Notes: generated from the letters alone by a model not told the origin. A stretch of 64,000 nucleotides of DNA from an uncultured Ectothiorhodospiraceae bacterium (GCA_947260005.1 CAMYOL010000014.1:1-64000), one strand, 5' to 3'; shown: positions 39,852 to 50,265, counted from the first letter of the stretch. Made by a program: numbers and translations.

Positions 39852-40748
39852 TCAATCTTTTTTTATTTCCTCTAAAGCAGCCTCAAGGTTCGGGTAACGT
39901 AATTTAATATCCAACTCAGCTAACATGCGTGAATTATCAATTCGACGCGATTCTTTTAAATAAGACAACATACCCTTACTAATTTCTTGCTCGGCCTGCT
40001 CCCACTCTAAAGCCGGTGGCCGTTTCAAACCAAAATGATCAGCAAGGGTAAAAAAATATTCTGTCATATTTGAATCGGTACCATCGCTGACGTTATAGAT
40101 TCGAAAGTCGTGTTGACTATGCGCAGCAGCTACACAGACCTGAGCAAGATCATCTTCATGAATGCGATTCGTTTTTGGCGCAAGCGCTTCTTTTAGGACG
40201 GGTACACCTTGTTTAATCCTGTTTAATGGCAAGCGCCTTGGACCATAAATCCCTCCCACCCTTAATATGATCAGGGGTACATTGTTCCGCTCACACCATA
40301 CTTTCAGTTGCGATTCCATATCGAATCGTCGTTTCGCACGATCCGCCTTCGGCTTAACAGGTTGATCTTCACCGATTAAGTCGCCTGCACAATCGCCATA
40401 GACGCCGGTGGTACTTATCGCAATGATTCGTTTCGGTTTCACGAGCTGAATGGCTAATGAAGCTAAAAAATGTTGGCAGCGATGGTCTATAACCCCGCTC
40501 GATGGGGGGGGAATGAAATAATAAACTAAAGTGGATGCTTGCAACTCCGGTAAAACCGGTTCCAGGTCATCCAGATTACATTGTGCCGAGGATATGCCGA
40601 CACGATTCAGCAATCGCGCTGACGGCTCACAACTTACAATACCGATGATTTCATTGGCCTGGCCACGCCACAGGGCCGCAACACGTCGCCCAATGTCACC
40701 ACAACCAACAATCCAGACGCTGTCATAGCTTGTAATTGACGAGTTCAT
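39852..40748 (-). CDS. NAD(P)-binding SDR-family epimerase-like protein (YeeZ type)
   Basis: About 298 residues starting at MNSSITSYDSVWIVGCGDIG. A GCGDIGRRV nucleotide-binding turn, ISTTGVYGD (catalytic-type Ser/Tyr region) and LRVGGIYGPRRLPL are extended SDR features. The frame upstream of 40748 overlaps the divergent reductase gene and is rejected. Substrate unknown. Confidence 0.85.
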   Translation of the reverse strand: MNSSITSYDSVWIVGCGDIGRRVAALWRGQANEIIGIVSCEPSARLLNRVGISSAQCNLDDLEPVLPELQASTLVYYFIPPPSSGVIDHRCQHFLASLAIQLVKPKRIIAISTTGVYGDCAGDLIGEDQPVKPKADRAKRRFDMESQLKVWCERNNVPLIILRVGGIYGPRRLPLNRIKQGVPVLKEALAPKTNRIHEDDLAQVCVAAAHSQHDFRIYNVSDGTDSNMTEYFFTLADHFGLKRPPALEWEQAEQEISKGMLSYLKESRRIDNSRMLAELDIKLRYPNLEAALEEIKKD

Positions 40749-40799
40749 TAAGCGATAATGCCGTGCCCTGAGGCGAAACCCAAGCATTATTTCAATCCC

Positions 40800-41816
40800 A
40801 TGACCTTCCAAATCACACTCAACAAATCCGGCCATCAATTTTCTGTTGAAGAGAATGAGACCGTACTCGATGCGGCCATCCGGCAGGGCATTGGCTTACC
40901 TTACGGATGCCGTAATGGGCAATGCTGGAATTGCAAAGGTTTAATTACCATGGGCAAAGTACGCTATGCCTCTCCGCTTACAGCCTTAAGCAAGCAACAA
41001 CAGGCAAAAGGTGAGGCCTTATTATGTCAGGCCTTTGCTGAGAGTAACCTTGAAATCAATATCAACGAACTCACTCACACAAAAGAGGTCCCAACACGAC
41101 GCTTCCCGGCGAAAGTCGCAGAAATTAACCCAATCAGCCATGATGTGCTACAGATTATTTTAAGCCTGCCAAATAATTTTCGTCTTCGATTTTTTGCTGG
41201 CCAATACATTAACTTTATTCTCAACGATGGTCGCCGTCGCAGCTTTTCAATTGCGAATGCACCGCATGAAGATAAATTCATCGAACTTCATGTCCGTCAT
41301 ATTGAGGGAGGAGAATTTACCGGTGAAGTGTTTGACGGCATGCAGGTCAAAGATATTGTCCGCATTGAAGGCCCATTAGGCAGCTTTTTCCTGCGGGAGA
41401 AAAGTGAACGCACCGCTATCTTAATGGCAGGCGGTACTGGCTTTGCGCCGATAAAAGGGATCGTCGAACATGTGCTGGCAAAAAAACTACCACGAGATTT
41501 ACACATTTACTGGGGTGCCCGAAACTTTACTGACCTATATTTCCACGAGCAGGCTTTACGCTGGTCTAAAGAGCATGAAAACATTCAATACACACCGGTA
41601 CTTTCTGGTAACGAAAATCTTGAAAACTGGTCAGGACAAACCGGCTTTGTACATGAGGCCGTGTTACAGGACTTTAACGATTTAACTAATATTGAAGTCT
41701 ATGCCTCAGGCCCACCGGTAATGGTTTATGCCGGGCGTGATGCCTGTGTCGAACGGGGAATGGATTCAGAGTATTATTATTCAGATGCGTTTGAGTTTGC
41801 TAATGATAAAAAATAA
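40800..41816 (+). CDS. 2Fe-2S ferredoxin-NAD(P)H reductase (CDP-6-deoxy-glucoseen reductase-like)
   Basis: About 338 residues. The N-terminal plant-type ferredoxin has GLPYGCRNGQCWNCKG plus a late ALLCQAF cysteine as cluster ligands. It is followed by an FNR-type reductase with FAGQYINFIL, RRSFSIANAP (flavin) and AGGTGFAPIKGIV (NAD(P)H). Homologues next to ubiD are common in gammaproteobacteria and are often named after AscD, but a sugar role here is unlikely. The stop codon lies inside the long inverted repeat that follows. Confidence 0.85.
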   Translation: MTFQITLNKSGHQFSVEENETVLDAAIRQGIGLPYGCRNGQCWNCKGLITMGKVRYASPLTALSKQQQAKGEALLCQAFAESNLEININELTHTKEVPTRRFPAKVAEINPISHDVLQIILSLPNNFRLRFFAGQYINFILNDGRRRSFSIANAPHEDKFIELHVRHIEGGEFTGEVFDGMQVKDIVRIEGPLGSFFLREKSERTAILMAGGTGFAPIKGIVEHVLAKKLPRDLHIYWGARNFTDLYFHEQALRWSKEHENIQYTPVLSGNENLENWSGQTGFVHEAVLQDFNDLTNIEVYASGPPVMVYAGRDACVERGMDSEYYYSDAFEFANDKK

Positions 41817-41940
41817 ATAGGGGTCAGAGACGGAAAAAAATAGGGGTCAGAGACGTATTAATATTTTTCGTTATCAATTCCTAAAAATATTAATACGTCT
41901 CTGACCCCTATTTTTTTCCGTCTCTGACCCCTATTTATTT
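41811..41940. repeat. Perfect 58-bp inverted repeat with internal direct repeats
   Basis: Bases 41811-41868 and 41883-41940 are exact reverse complements around a 14-base loop. Each arm holds two copies of ATAGGGGTCAGAGACG (left arm at 41817 and 41840). The GGGGTCAGAG core is typical of REP-like palindromes associated with Y1 tyrosine transposases (RAYT) in proteobacteria. It fills the space between two convergent genes and would act as a strong hairpin for both transcripts. Confidence 0.85.
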
Positions 41941-41947
41941 CTATTTT

Positions 41948-43192
41948 TTAAACTGATGCAGGCAAAACAGGCAAATTAACGGGTACAACACTTAACATGT
42001 CATCCATTTTTTCTTCTTGAGCCAACAGTAAACCTTTACGAAAACATTCTATCGCACGCTCGGGTTCATCCAGCTGTTCCATTAATTGCCCTAATTCTTT
42101 ATAGGTATCTGAACGTGGCTGAATACCCAGGCTGGCTTCCAAATAGGATTGCGCCTTGCCCCATAATTGATTTCGTTTACACAGGCGACCTGCGGTTAAC
42201 AATAAGACAGGATTGTTCTCATTTGTTTTCAACCATTGTTCCGCCATTGCCAGTTGTTTGTCGGAATCTTTTGCTTCAATCAGCCCATATAAATAAACCA
42301 ACTGCATTTCCCAATGACGCTTTAATGTTTCACGCACTACTGCTTCAGCAGAATCGTGATCGTTCAGGGTTAATAAACAACGCACGTAATGTTGCGTCAG
42401 GTTAACATCCTGACGTAACCCTTTGGGCACCTGTTGCCAGACGGATCTCAATTCTGCTACTTTGCCATGTGATGTAGCTGTGGTGATGAGCTCACGATGT
42501 ACGACTAACTCCAGCTGCTGTAATTGTTCCTGATTAATAATGCGATATTTTTTTAGATCCGGAATAATTTTTTTCAGGTCAGACCAACTTCTTAACATCT
42601 CATAAATGCGCGCTAACAAAAATAAGACATGTGGATGTTTGGGGGACGCCGAGTGCAATTGCACCAGTGTTGCCAGAGATTGTTCTAGCTGACCCTGAAC
42701 CAATTGCAATTCTGCCTGCGTTAATTGCACGGCAAAACCTGAACCCTGCATGCTTTGATGGGCAAGCCCTAAATAATTATCACGCCGATCGGAAGCAGAA
42801 AGTTTTTGTGCGGCACGAGCAGCGGATAAATAATTTAGTAATGGTGTATCGCTGGTGTTAACGTGTCGAAGTAAAAAACGTTCGGCACGTGACCAGTTGC
42901 CTTGCGCCAGTTCGATTAAGCCTTTATTGGTGTCGCGACGCGCACGCAACACTTTTTGTCGATTTCGCCACTCACGAAACGAGGTCGGCATATTCCAACC
43001 TACAACCAGGATGCGTAATATAAAATACAGCAGCGAGAAACCTATAACGGTAAGAATAATAAACAGGGACAAACTAAGCTCGGCAGACTTATAGCCCCAG
43101 GCTATGATCACATAACCCGGATCTTGATACGCCAATAAACTCAACGAAGCTGCAATCAATAATATGAATAATGTACCGAATAACCACTTCAT
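41948..43192 (-). CDS. hemY: Haem operon TPR membrane protein HemY
   Basis: 414 residues: two N-terminal membrane helices, the HemY region (VGWNMPTSFREWRNRQKVLRARRDTNKGLIELAQGNWSRAERFLLRH) and several TPR-like repeats (NPVLLLTAGRLCKRNQLWGKAQSYLEASL). Its exact role in haem synthesis is unproven. It is the last gene of hemCDXY. Confidence 0.93.
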   Translation of the reverse strand: MKWLFGTLFILLIAASLSLLAYQDPGYVIIAWGYKSAELSLSLFIILTVIGFSLLYFILRILVVGWNMPTSFREWRNRQKVLRARRDTNKGLIELAQGNWSRAERFLLRHVNTSDTPLLNYLSAARAAQKLSASDRRDNYLGLAHQSMQGSGFAVQLTQAELQLVQGQLEQSLATLVQLHSASPKHPHVLFLLARIYEMLRSWSDLKKIIPDLKKYRIINQEQLQQLELVVHRELITTATSHGKVAELRSVWQQVPKGLRQDVNLTQHYVRCLLTLNDHDSAEAVVRETLKRHWEMQLVYLYGLIEAKDSDKQLAMAEQWLKTNENNPVLLLTAGRLCKRNQLWGKAQSYLEASLGIQPRSDTYKELGQLMEQLDEPERAIECFRKGLLLAQEEKMDDMLSVVPVNLPVLPASV

Positions 43193-43196
43193 TGTT

Positions 43197-44375
43197 TTAG
43201 TTAACCTGCTTTTCCGGCTCGTTGGTCACTGCATTCGGAGTAGCAGATGGTATACTCGGTGCGCTGCCGTCGGGGCCAGTTTCTCGTCCTAAACGGTATT
43301 TTTGCAGGGCCTGATAGGTAAAGGCGATATCCGGTAAGGGTGGTGCAATTGATTCATCCAATAACTTACTTAAACTTTCAAGCGTCGCTTTGGTAATGCT
43401 TGCCTCATTGTCAAAGTGTTTGGCAATCCAGTCCATTGCCGTGGTAATACGTTCTTTATAGACATCGGGTTGACCAGATAACATCGCAAGCCGCGCCTGT
43501 TCCAATTGCAGACGTACATTTTCTATCAGGAAAAAACGTTCCTTCGGAGCAAGCATGGGTTGTAATGGCGCCTCGTGATCACGTATTTCAATCAGACCTT
43601 TAAGGTCCGTCCAGATCGCCGAAGGTAATTGCGACCATGTTTCTACATTTTGACTGGTTGTTTGCACATTATTATTTTGCTGTGCTTTTGATTTTGGATC
43701 GGGTGTCGATGATGGAAGTTTATCGATCTCTTTATTAATCGCACTTATCTGTAATGACAAGCCAGCCAAATCGGCTTGCGGGATCTGCTTAAGTTGTTGC
43801 ACGGCTTCAGCGATGACTTTACGTACACCGACAATACCGGGGTCACCCGTTTCACGCAGACGTCGATCGGCAGACTCAAGCGCAACAATTGAGGTGTTGA
43901 TGTCACGCTCGAACAGCAACCGATTATTGGCCAGTTGAATTAAATATTCTGATTCCATTAGCAACCAGTCTTTGCGTAAGTGCTGATTTTTTTCACGCAA
44001 GACCTCAATGTAATCGGTCATTTCTTTTTGTCGGGTTTGCATTTCGTTAACGCGTTTATTCACACCATCTTCAAATTGCTGACTTTGTTCAACCAGTGCG
44101 GATTGTGATTGCTGAAAATTCGTAAAGGTATCGGTTGTTTGCAAGTAAAAGCGATACGCATAATTTCCGCCGGCAATCATCACCCCCAGCAGGATGACAA
44201 TAAAGACAATCGGGAAAATACCTTTTTTATTCGGATGTTTCGCACGAGCGCGTTTATGCCGAGCTTTCGCCGGTTTTTCGGCATCCGGCTTTGGCGGCTC
44301 ACTCGTATTGGCCATTGCTTTGTCGTCGTTCTGGTCTGTCTGCTCGTCACTCACTTCACTTAATACTCCACTCAC
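43197..44375 (-). CDS. hemX: HemX family membrane protein
   Basis: 392 residues: a charged cytosolic N-terminus, one membrane helix (IFPIVFIVILLGVMIAGGNYAY), a coiled coil and a large periplasmic helical domain (LLMESEYLIQLANNRLLFERDINTSIVALESADRRL, typical of HemX). Often annotated as uroporphyrinogen C-methyltransferase, but no SAM motif is seen. The longest start is GTG; downstream starts including ATG at 44315 are possible. Confidence 0.9.
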   Translation of the reverse strand: MSGVLSEVSDEQTDQNDDKAMANTSEPPKPDAEKPAKARHKRARAKHPNKKGIFPIVFIVILLGVMIAGGNYAYRFYLQTTDTFTNFQQSQSALVEQSQQFEDGVNKRVNEMQTRQKEMTDYIEVLREKNQHLRKDWLLMESEYLIQLANNRLLFERDINTSIVALESADRRLRETGDPGIVGVRKVIAEAVQQLKQIPQADLAGLSLQISAINKEIDKLPSSTPDPKSKAQQNNNVQTTSQNVETWSQLPSAIWTDLKGLIEIRDHEAPLQPMLAPKERFFLIENVRLQLEQARLAMLSGQPDVYKERITTAMDWIAKHFDNEASITKATLESLSKLLDESIAPPLPDIAFTYQALQKYRLGRETGPDGSAPSIPSATPNAVTNEPEKQVN

Positions 44376-44397
44376 TACCGATGGCTATCAAATCAGC

Positions 44398-45165
44398 TTA
44401 GGATTTTAAAACCAATTTTAACGCGATCACAATCGCCGATTCCAAACCCGTTTCATGAACCCGATCAACTACTACGGGTTTAAGTGTAAACCCTAGCTCA
44501 CATGCTTGCATCGCGATCCTTGGGTGAATCGCAACAATCTGCGTGTTGAATATCCAGTTTTGCTGATCACGGACCGCACATTTGGCCAGATGTTTGATGG
44601 CCTCAGAACTGCTGACCACAATTGCATCAATATCGGCATACTCGTCAGTTAGCGCTCGCTTCGTTTTAAGCCGTTGATATACTTCAACATATTCAACTTC
44701 AGCACCGCGTTGCTTTAACACCGAGGCCAGATGCTCACGGCCAGATTGGCCCCGAACAATCAGAATACGCTGACCCTCTAACGACTGGAAAGCCTCCAAT
44801 GCCAATAAACCTTCTGAGTCAAAAGACACGCTGGGAAGGTAATGTACCTGCTGATGGTGACTGTTTAACTCATCCGCAGTGCCTTGCCCCACCACTGCCA
44901 CTTTGATATGCGAGGGTAAACCCGTGCTTAAAAAAGGCCAGGCATGTTTAACCGCATTACGGCTAACAAAGATGATGACATTATATTTATCCAAATGATC
45001 AAGGGCAGGGGGTTTGGTGCTAACCGGCTCAATCTCTAATAATGGAAACTCAACAGGGATACCGCCATATGAACTGATCGCCTCCGTTAATGGCGCCGCC
45101 TGTTCCTTGGGGCGAGTGACGAGCACCTTTAAGCCGTTTAGTTGAAGACGATCAGCTTTGTCCAT
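44398..45165 (-). CDS. hemD: Uroporphyrinogen-III synthase HemD
   Basis: Cyclises hydroxymethylbilane. About 255 residues from [23 protein letters not shown]; it overlaps hemC by 14 bases. The two-domain fold shows [33 protein letters not shown] and [12 protein letters not shown]. Sequence conservation in HemD is low, but the position after hemC settles it. Confidence 0.94.
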   Translation of the reverse strand: MDKADRLQLNGLKVLVTRPKEQAAPLTEAISSYGGIPVEFPLLEIEPVSTKPPALDHLDKYNVIIFVSRNAVKHAWPFLSTGLPSHIKVAVVGQGTADELNSHHQQVHYLPSVSFDSEGLLALEAFQSLEGQRILIVRGQSGREHLASVLKQRGAEVEYVEVYQRLKTKRALTDEYADIDAIVVSSSEAIKHLAKCAVRDQQNWIFNTQIVAIHPRIAMQACELGFTLKPVVVDRVHETGLESAIVIALKLVLKS

Positions 45166-46084
45166 ACAGCGATTCCAGAATTCTACCCGCACCGCGTGCT
45201 AATAAATCTTCTGCAAGTACTTCGCCCATCTCTTGTACATTGTCAATTGGCCCGGCAATCTCTGCACGAATGATTTCACTGCCATCCACCGCACCGACCA
45301 GCCCTCTCAGTAATAAGGCATCGTGTGAAAGCTCTGCAAAACCGGCGATCGGCACCTGACATCCGCCATTAAGTCTTGCATTCATCGCTCTTTCAGCCGT
45401 TACTCGAAACGCGGTTTCTTGATGGTGCAGGGGCTGAATAAGGTTATTCACGCGAGCATCATCATTACGACATTCCAGACCAACCGCACCTTGCCCAATG
45501 GCTGGCAAACTTAGCTCTGGTGACAGGCGCTCGCTGATCCTGTCTTCCATACCCAGTCGGATTAAGCCCGCAGCAGCCAAAATGATGGCGTCATAATCGC
45601 CCGCATCCAGTTTGGCTAAACGTGTATTGACGTTACCGCGTAAATCCAGGATCTCTAAATCAGGTCGTTCTGCCTTGAGTTGGCATTGGCGGCGTAAACT
45701 TGAGGTACCAACACGCGCGCCCTGCGGCAAAGAATAAAAGGTCTCATGCTCGTTGGAAACAAAGGCATCACGAGGATCTTCACGCTGACAAATGACGGGC
45801 AAATGCAATCCAGTAGGCAAATCAACCGGCACATCTTTCATAGAATGCACGGCAATATCGGCCTGACCTTCGAGCATGCCGACTTCCAATTCTTTGACAA
45901 ACAGGCCCTTTCCACCGACCTTGGCCAATGGAGTGTCCAGTATCTTGTCACCCTGGGTCGTCATCTCGATCAGCTCGATTTCGAGCCCAGGATGAGAACT
46001 TCTAAGTAAATCAGCTACATAGTTAGCTTGCCACAGCGCTAACTGGCTCTTGCGCGTCGCAATACGGAGTAATGAATCAGTCAT
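45152..46084 (-). CDS. hemC: Porphobilinogen deaminase HemC
   Basis: Links four porphobilinogens into hydroxymethylbilane. 310 residues: [51 protein letters not shown] and the dipyrromethane-bearing cysteine in [11 protein letters not shown]. Full length. Confidence 0.98.
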   Translation of the reverse strand: MTDSLLRIATRKSQLALWQANYVADLLRSSHPGLEIELIEMTTQGDKILDTPLAKVGGKGLFVKELEVGMLEGQADIAVHSMKDVPVDLPTGLHLPVICQREDPRDAFVSNEHETFYSLPQGARVGTSSLRRQCQLKAERPDLEILDLRGNVNTRLAKLDAGDYDAIILAAAGLIRLGMEDRISERLSPELSLPAIGQGAVGLECRNDDARVNNLIQPLHHQETAFRVTAERAMNARLNGGCQVPIAGFAELSHDALLLRGLVGAVDGSEIIRAEIAGPIDNVQEMGEVLAEDLLARGAGRILESLYGQS

Positions 46085-46176
46085 ATTAATATAGGGATAA
46101 AATCTTTTTATTGAACAAAAGGCCTTAGATGTCGACCAACGACTTATAATACACTAAATTTTTACGGACTGTGGTA

Positions 46177-46707
46177 ATGATATTAGGTAAGGGTTTGTTT
46201 GTTCAGCTTTTTCTAACAGGTGCTTTATTAGCCAGCTTCTCGCTCAGCTATGCAACTGAGGATTATAATTTCGATGATTTACCGCATGTCGAAATCATCA
46301 ATACCGAGGACTTTCGCATTGATAGTCACCTCGCCGCCCAGAAACAAACACCGATACTGATCCTTTTCTCAATGGAAGAATGCACCTATTGCCATTACGT
46401 CGAAGAAGAACATCTCAAACCAATGTTACGCAACTCAGACTATAACGAGAAAGTCATTATTCGTCGTGTGATGACGGATGACTTTGACGACTTGATCGAT
46501 TTTAATGGTGAAACGGTATCAAGCATGGATTTTTCATCACGTTATGGCGCATTCCTGACGCCAACCGTTGTGTTTCTGGATCACAATGGTAAACAACTCT
46601 CACGTATCTTAGGTGTGCGCAATACTGAATATTACGGTGGTGATCTGGATGATAGCCTGGATCTATCTCTGCAAATGATTCATGAACAACTAGCCTCGTT
46701 AAAGTAA
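46177..46707 (+). CDS. Exported thioredoxin-fold protein with CTYC motif
   Basis: About 176 residues. A signal peptide (LFVQLFLTGALLASFSLSYA) precedes a thioredoxin-like domain with SMEECTYCHYVEEEHLKPML (CxxC at about 69-72) and the cis-proline loop FLTPTVVFLDHNG. It resembles SoxW/DUF255-type periplasmic thioredoxins. An ideal TATAAT at 46145-46150 could drive it. It is divergent from hemC; a link to haem or cytochrome maturation is possible but unproven. A GTG two codons upstream is an alternative start. Confidence 0.82.
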   Translation: MILGKGLFVQLFLTGALLASFSLSYATEDYNFDDLPHVEIINTEDFRIDSHLAAQKQTPILILFSMEECTYCHYVEEEHLKPMLRNSDYNEKVIIRRVMTDDFDDLIDFNGETVSSMDFSSRYGAFLTPTVVFLDHNGKQLSRILGVRNTEYYGGDLDDSLDLSLQMIHEQLASLK

Positions 46708-46745
46708 GCAAGTCACCCAAAAAGTAAGCCCGCCACCTATAAACA

Positions 46746-47480
46746 CTACATCGACTTCATTACTTTACGCACCGTCGGTAAGTGTCGGCGACTCACCTCC
46801 AGCGTATCATCGATTCCAAGTAATTTTATCTGGTGACCACCATCTTTGAGTTTATCCAGCGCCGCAATCGCGTTGAGTGCGACTAAGGCATTACGATGTA
46901 CGCGCAAAAACACATCCGCAAATTCTTCCTCCAGTGAGCGTAGTGATTCCTCAATCAACACGGTCCCGTCTTTATAGCGTACGGTCACATATTTGTGTTC
47001 CGCAAATAAATACAAAATATCACTTACATCGATCAGGCGTAACTCATCACCCAAACGTGCACTGATATGCTGGCGCCTTTTATCACCCTCTTGTTGCAAA
47101 TTGATTTTTGCTAATTGTGCTTTTGTCAGGCGTTTTGCAGACTCAAGTGCGTCTTGTAGGCGTTCCTTACGTATCGGTTTTAGCAAATAGTCCACCGCAT
47201 GGGTATCAAATGCCGTTAACGCATATTCATCATAAGCAGTAGTAAAAATAATCGCCGGTGGCTCTTCGAGCTTCATGATATGTTGCGCCGCCTCAATCCC
47301 ATCCATTCCAGGCATGCGAATATCAAGTAAGATCACATCTGGTGACTGTTGTTGGCAAAGCATCACCGCCTGCTCACCATTAGAACCCTCAGCAATACAT
47401 TCACCAAGCGCTTGATCACTTATGATCTGTTTTAATCGTTCGCGCGCTAATGGCTCGTCATCAATGATCAGTATCTTCAT
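46746..47480 (-). CDS. algR: LytTR response regulator AlgR
   Basis: Receiver with acceptor Asp in [13 protein letters not shown] and Lys in YLLKPIRKERL, followed by a LytTR DNA-binding domain (FAEHKYVTVRYKDGTVLIEESLRSLEEEFADVFLRVHRNALVAL). In pseudomonads AlgR controls type IV pili and exopolysaccharide. Synteny argH-algZ-algR-hemC is conserved. Start at MKILIIDDEPLA; an ATG three codons upstream at 47489 is also possible. Confidence 0.93.
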   Translation of the reverse strand: MKILIIDDEPLARERLKQIISDQALGECIAEGSNGEQAVMLCQQQSPDVILLDIRMPGMDGIEAAQHIMKLEEPPAIIFTTAYDEYALTAFDTHAVDYLLKPIRKERLQDALESAKRLTKAQLAKINLQQEGDKRRQHISARLGDELRLIDVSDILYLFAEHKYVTVRYKDGTVLIEESLRSLEEEFADVFLRVHRNALVALNAIAALDKLKDGGHQIKLLGIDDTLEVSRRHLPTVRKVMKSM

Positions 47481-48525
47481 CCGGCTCATTCCGATAAGGC
47501 CAACTCAGTGTGACCGTGTAACTCGTGTCGTCTTCAAAAACATTTAGATCGCCCTGAGCTGGAAATAAGGTCTGCAAACGATCACGAATATTTTCCTGGG
47601 CAATATGATTACCGCTATTGGCATTGCCACGAACCACCGGCACAGGATTGTGAATGATCAAACGTATCATGCCTTTTTCTTTATCCCCGCTGATATTAAT
47701 GACCCCACCTTCTGTCCGCGGCTCGATACCGTGATAGATCGCATTCTCCAGCAATGGTTGAATTAATAAGGGCGGTACGTAACTGTCAAGCGGGATTGAA
47801 TCCACATCCCAGTTTATTTTTAAGCGATCGCCTAGTCTCAGGTGTTCAATATCCAGATAACGTTTACACAGATTAAGCTCATCACGAAAGCTGTGAAACT
47901 GGCGAGCGTCCCCTAACGAGGCCCGAAATAAATCAGCCAAATCATGCACCGCCGCCTCAGCCTTATCGGCATCCGTCTTGGTCAAGCTGGCAATGGTGTT
48001 CATACTATTAAAAAAGAAATGTGGACGTATTCTCGATTGCAATGATTGCAGTCGCGCCTCAGCCTCAGAACGAATCTTCAACTTCCATTGATGTTGCACA
48101 TAAAAGTAACGCAAGATCGGTCCGGTCATCACAAACGTAATCAAAATGGTATGCGATACAAACGAAACATGGGAAAGCTGTTGTGGGGCACCCGGATAGA
48201 CATACCAGTAAGCAATTTCGCTTAAGGCAAAAACTACCAATAAAACAATAAGATAACTCATTGTCGCCACCACTCGATTTGAGTAACGACACAATATTGG
48301 TCTGACTGCACAGAGGGCATAACAGCTGCTCAAGGCACACCATTGTACATAGAGGGAAATCAGCCCCAAATCCTCCCAGCGAGTATAATAAGCACCTGTT
48401 TGAGGAATAAGCACGACCAAAAAGGCAAACAACTGCGTGATCACCACCACAAAAAACACCATACGTAGTGAGCATAAATTCGGTAAAAAGCAGTCGTTTA
48501 GATCTGTTCGAATCGGACTGTTCAC
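47461..48525 (-). CDS. algZ: LytS/YehU-family sensor histidine kinase AlgZ (FimS)
   Basis: 354 residues: five or six N-terminal membrane helices, then a His_kinase domain with QSRIRPHFFFNSMNTIASL (likely phosphorylated His) and a GHKL ATPase region (LLIQPLLENAIYHGIEP). The conventional G1 glycine box is weak, as in AlgZ of pseudomonads. It overlaps algR. Confidence 0.92.
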   Translation of the reverse strand: MNSPIRTDLNDCFLPNLCSLRMVFFVVVITQLFAFLVVLIPQTGAYYTRWEDLGLISLYVQWCALSSCYALCAVRPILCRYSNRVVATMSYLIVLLVVFALSEIAYWYVYPGAPQQLSHVSFVSHTILITFVMTGPILRYFYVQHQWKLKIRSEAEARLQSLQSRIRPHFFFNSMNTIASLTKTDADKAEAAVHDLADLFRASLGDARQFHSFRDELNLCKRYLDIEHLRLGDRLKINWDVDSIPLDSYVPPLLIQPLLENAIYHGIEPRTEGGVINISGDKEKGMIRLIIHNPVPVVRGNANSGNHIAQENIRDRLQTLFPAQGDLNVFEDDTSYTVTLSWPYRNEPDEDTDH

Positions 48526-48635
48526 AATCTTTTTGGTATTCCTTTAGAAAACCTCAAAACACAACATTAAACATAGCGTAAGCTCGCCTGAATAACGAGG
48601 AAGAAATCTACATTCCGCTGGGAAGCCCTGCGATA

Positions 48636-48664
48636 TTGAGGTCGACACTGATATACTTTATAAA
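48636..48664 (+). promoter_or_regulatory. Probable argH promoter
   Basis: TTGAGG (48636-48641), 17-base spacer, TATAAA (48659-48664). Transcription would start near 48671, about 30 bases before argH. Confidence 0.55.
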
Positions 48665-48701
48665 GGTAACTTCTTTGCAGCATAATTAAACTGGATATTC
48701 A

Positions 48702-50087
48702 ATGAGTCAAAAAGACGACAAACCCTGGGCCGGACGTTTCAACGAGCCGACAGATGCCTTTGTTGAGGCCTTTACCGCCTCGGTTGGGTTTGACCGGCGC
48801 ATGTATAAACATGACATTGCCGGGTCGATCGCACACGCCAGCATGTTAGCCAGGGTTGGGGTGTTAACTAAAGACGAATGTAAATTGATCATCGACGGCC
48901 TGCAAGGCATCGAAAAAACCATCACGGCCGGAGAATTCAACTGGTCAACCCGGCTGGAAGATGTCCACATGAACATCGAGTCGGCGCTGACGGAAAAAAT
49001 TGGCGACGTCGGTAAAAAATTACATACCGGACGTTCGCGTAACGATCAGGTTGCGACTGATATACGTTTATATTTGCGCGACGAAGTGGTATTAATTTTA
49101 GCCGAGCTAAAACGCCTGCAAACGGCACTGGTCGATCTGGCAGACCAGCATAGCGACACTATCTTGCCTGGCTTTACCCATTTGCAAACGGCACAGCCGA
49201 TCACTTTTGGTCACCACTTGTTGGCCTGGTTTGAAATGTTGCTGCGCGACCAAAACCGGCTGGAGGATGGCTTGTTAAGGATTAACGTTATGCCACTCGG
49301 TTCAGCGGCATTAGCGGGAACGACCTTCCCGATCGATCGCGAATACACCGCGCAATTACTTAACTTTGATAATGTCAGCGAAAACTCATTAGACTCGGTC
49401 AGTGATCGTGACTTCGCGATCGAGTTTTGTTCGACCGCCTCTATTTTAATGATGCATTTATCACGCTTCTCAGAAGAGTTAATCGTCTGGAGCTCGGCTC
49501 AATTTGATTTCATTGAACTTGGTGATAGCTTTTGCACCGGCTCATCGATTATGCCGCAAAAGAAAAATCCAGACGTACCCGAACTTATACGTGGTAAAAG
49601 TGGTCGTATTTTTGGGCACTTAATGGGTATGTTGACCTTAATGAAAGGCCAGCCCTTAGCCTACAACAAAGACAATCAGGAAGATAAAGAACCTTTATTC
49701 GATACTATCGATAACTTAAAAGGGTGCTTAAAGGTCTTTGCGGATATGGTCCCGAATATACATGTGAAAAAAGATAAGATGTATCAGGCTGCCTTTAAGG
49801 GTTTTTCAACCGCCACGGATTTAGCCGATTACCTGGTTAGAAAAGGCGTGCCTTTTCGTGACGCCCATGAAGTCGTCGGCAAGGCCGTTGCCTTCGGTAT
49901 CGAACAAAACAAAGATTTATCAGAAATGAGTTTATCTGAATTACAAAATTTTTCTGATTCAATCGAACAGGATGTATTTGAGGTATTAACCCTGGAAGGT
50001 TCCGTTGCGGCAAGAAATCATATCGGCGGCACGGCACCGGAACAGGTCAAGGCAGCCGTAAAGCTGGCGAAACAACGGATTAGCTAA
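48702..50087 (+). CDS. argH: Argininosuccinate lyase
   Basis: Final step of arginine synthesis, releasing fumarate. 461 residues of the fumarase superfamily with the signature [20 protein letters not shown], the [20 protein letters not shown] segment and [14 protein letters not shown]. Full length; adjacency to algZ is the conserved gammaproteobacterial order. Confidence 0.98.
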   Translation: MSQKDDKPWAGRFNEPTDAFVEAFTASVGFDRRMYKHDIAGSIAHASMLARVGVLTKDECKLIIDGLQGIEKTITAGEFNWSTRLEDVHMNIESALTEKIGDVGKKLHTGRSRNDQVATDIRLYLRDEVVLILAELKRLQTALVDLADQHSDTILPGFTHLQTAQPITFGHHLLAWFEMLLRDQNRLEDGLLRINVMPLGSAALAGTTFPIDREYTAQLLNFDNVSENSLDSVSDRDFAIEFCSTASILMMHLSRFSEELIVWSSAQFDFIELGDSFCTGSSIMPQKKNPDVPELIRGKSGRIFGHLMGMLTLMKGQPLAYNKDNQEDKEPLFDTIDNLKGCLKVFADMVPNIHVKKDKMYQAAFKGFSTATDLADYLVRKGVPFRDAHEVVGKAVAFGIEQNKDLSEMSLSELQNFSDSIEQDVFEVLTLEGSVAARNHIGGTAPEQVKAAVKLAKQRIS

Positions 50088-50090
50088 ATC

Positions 50091-50110
50091 AATGAACCTA
50101 CGGGTTCATT
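50091..50110 (+). terminator. Hairpin after argH
   Basis: AATGAACC-TACG-GGTTCATT is a perfect 8-bp stem with a tetraloop, three bases after the argH stop. No U-tract follows, so it may be a terminator or an mRNA-stabilising hairpin. Confidence 0.5.
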
Positions 50111-50142
50111 CGTCATACCCGTGGGGGCACTTTTCCCGCGAA

Positions 50143-50200
50143 CGCCTACATGGAGAAGGTGAGACTGGAGGTCGATAAGCTGGCCTGGGCCACGTAGGCG
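50143..50200. repeat. Imperfect inverted repeat in GC-rich spacer
   Basis: CGCCTACATGG (50143-50153) and CCACGTAGGCG (50190-50200) pair with one mismatch across a 36-base interior. The spacer 50111-50250 is richer in G and C than its surroundings and has no coding frame of note. It may be part of a dispersed repeat. Confidence 0.4.
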
Positions 50201-50265
50201 GTAGGGCGAAGCAGGAGCCAGAGCCGAGGCGGTAATCCAGTTCTTCAAACCAATAGGTTTATTAA

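Noticed and set aside
42315-42345. parS-like half-site GTTTCACG
   Set aside because: Only one half of the palindrome is present and it lies inside hemY; no full parS sequence was found in the window.
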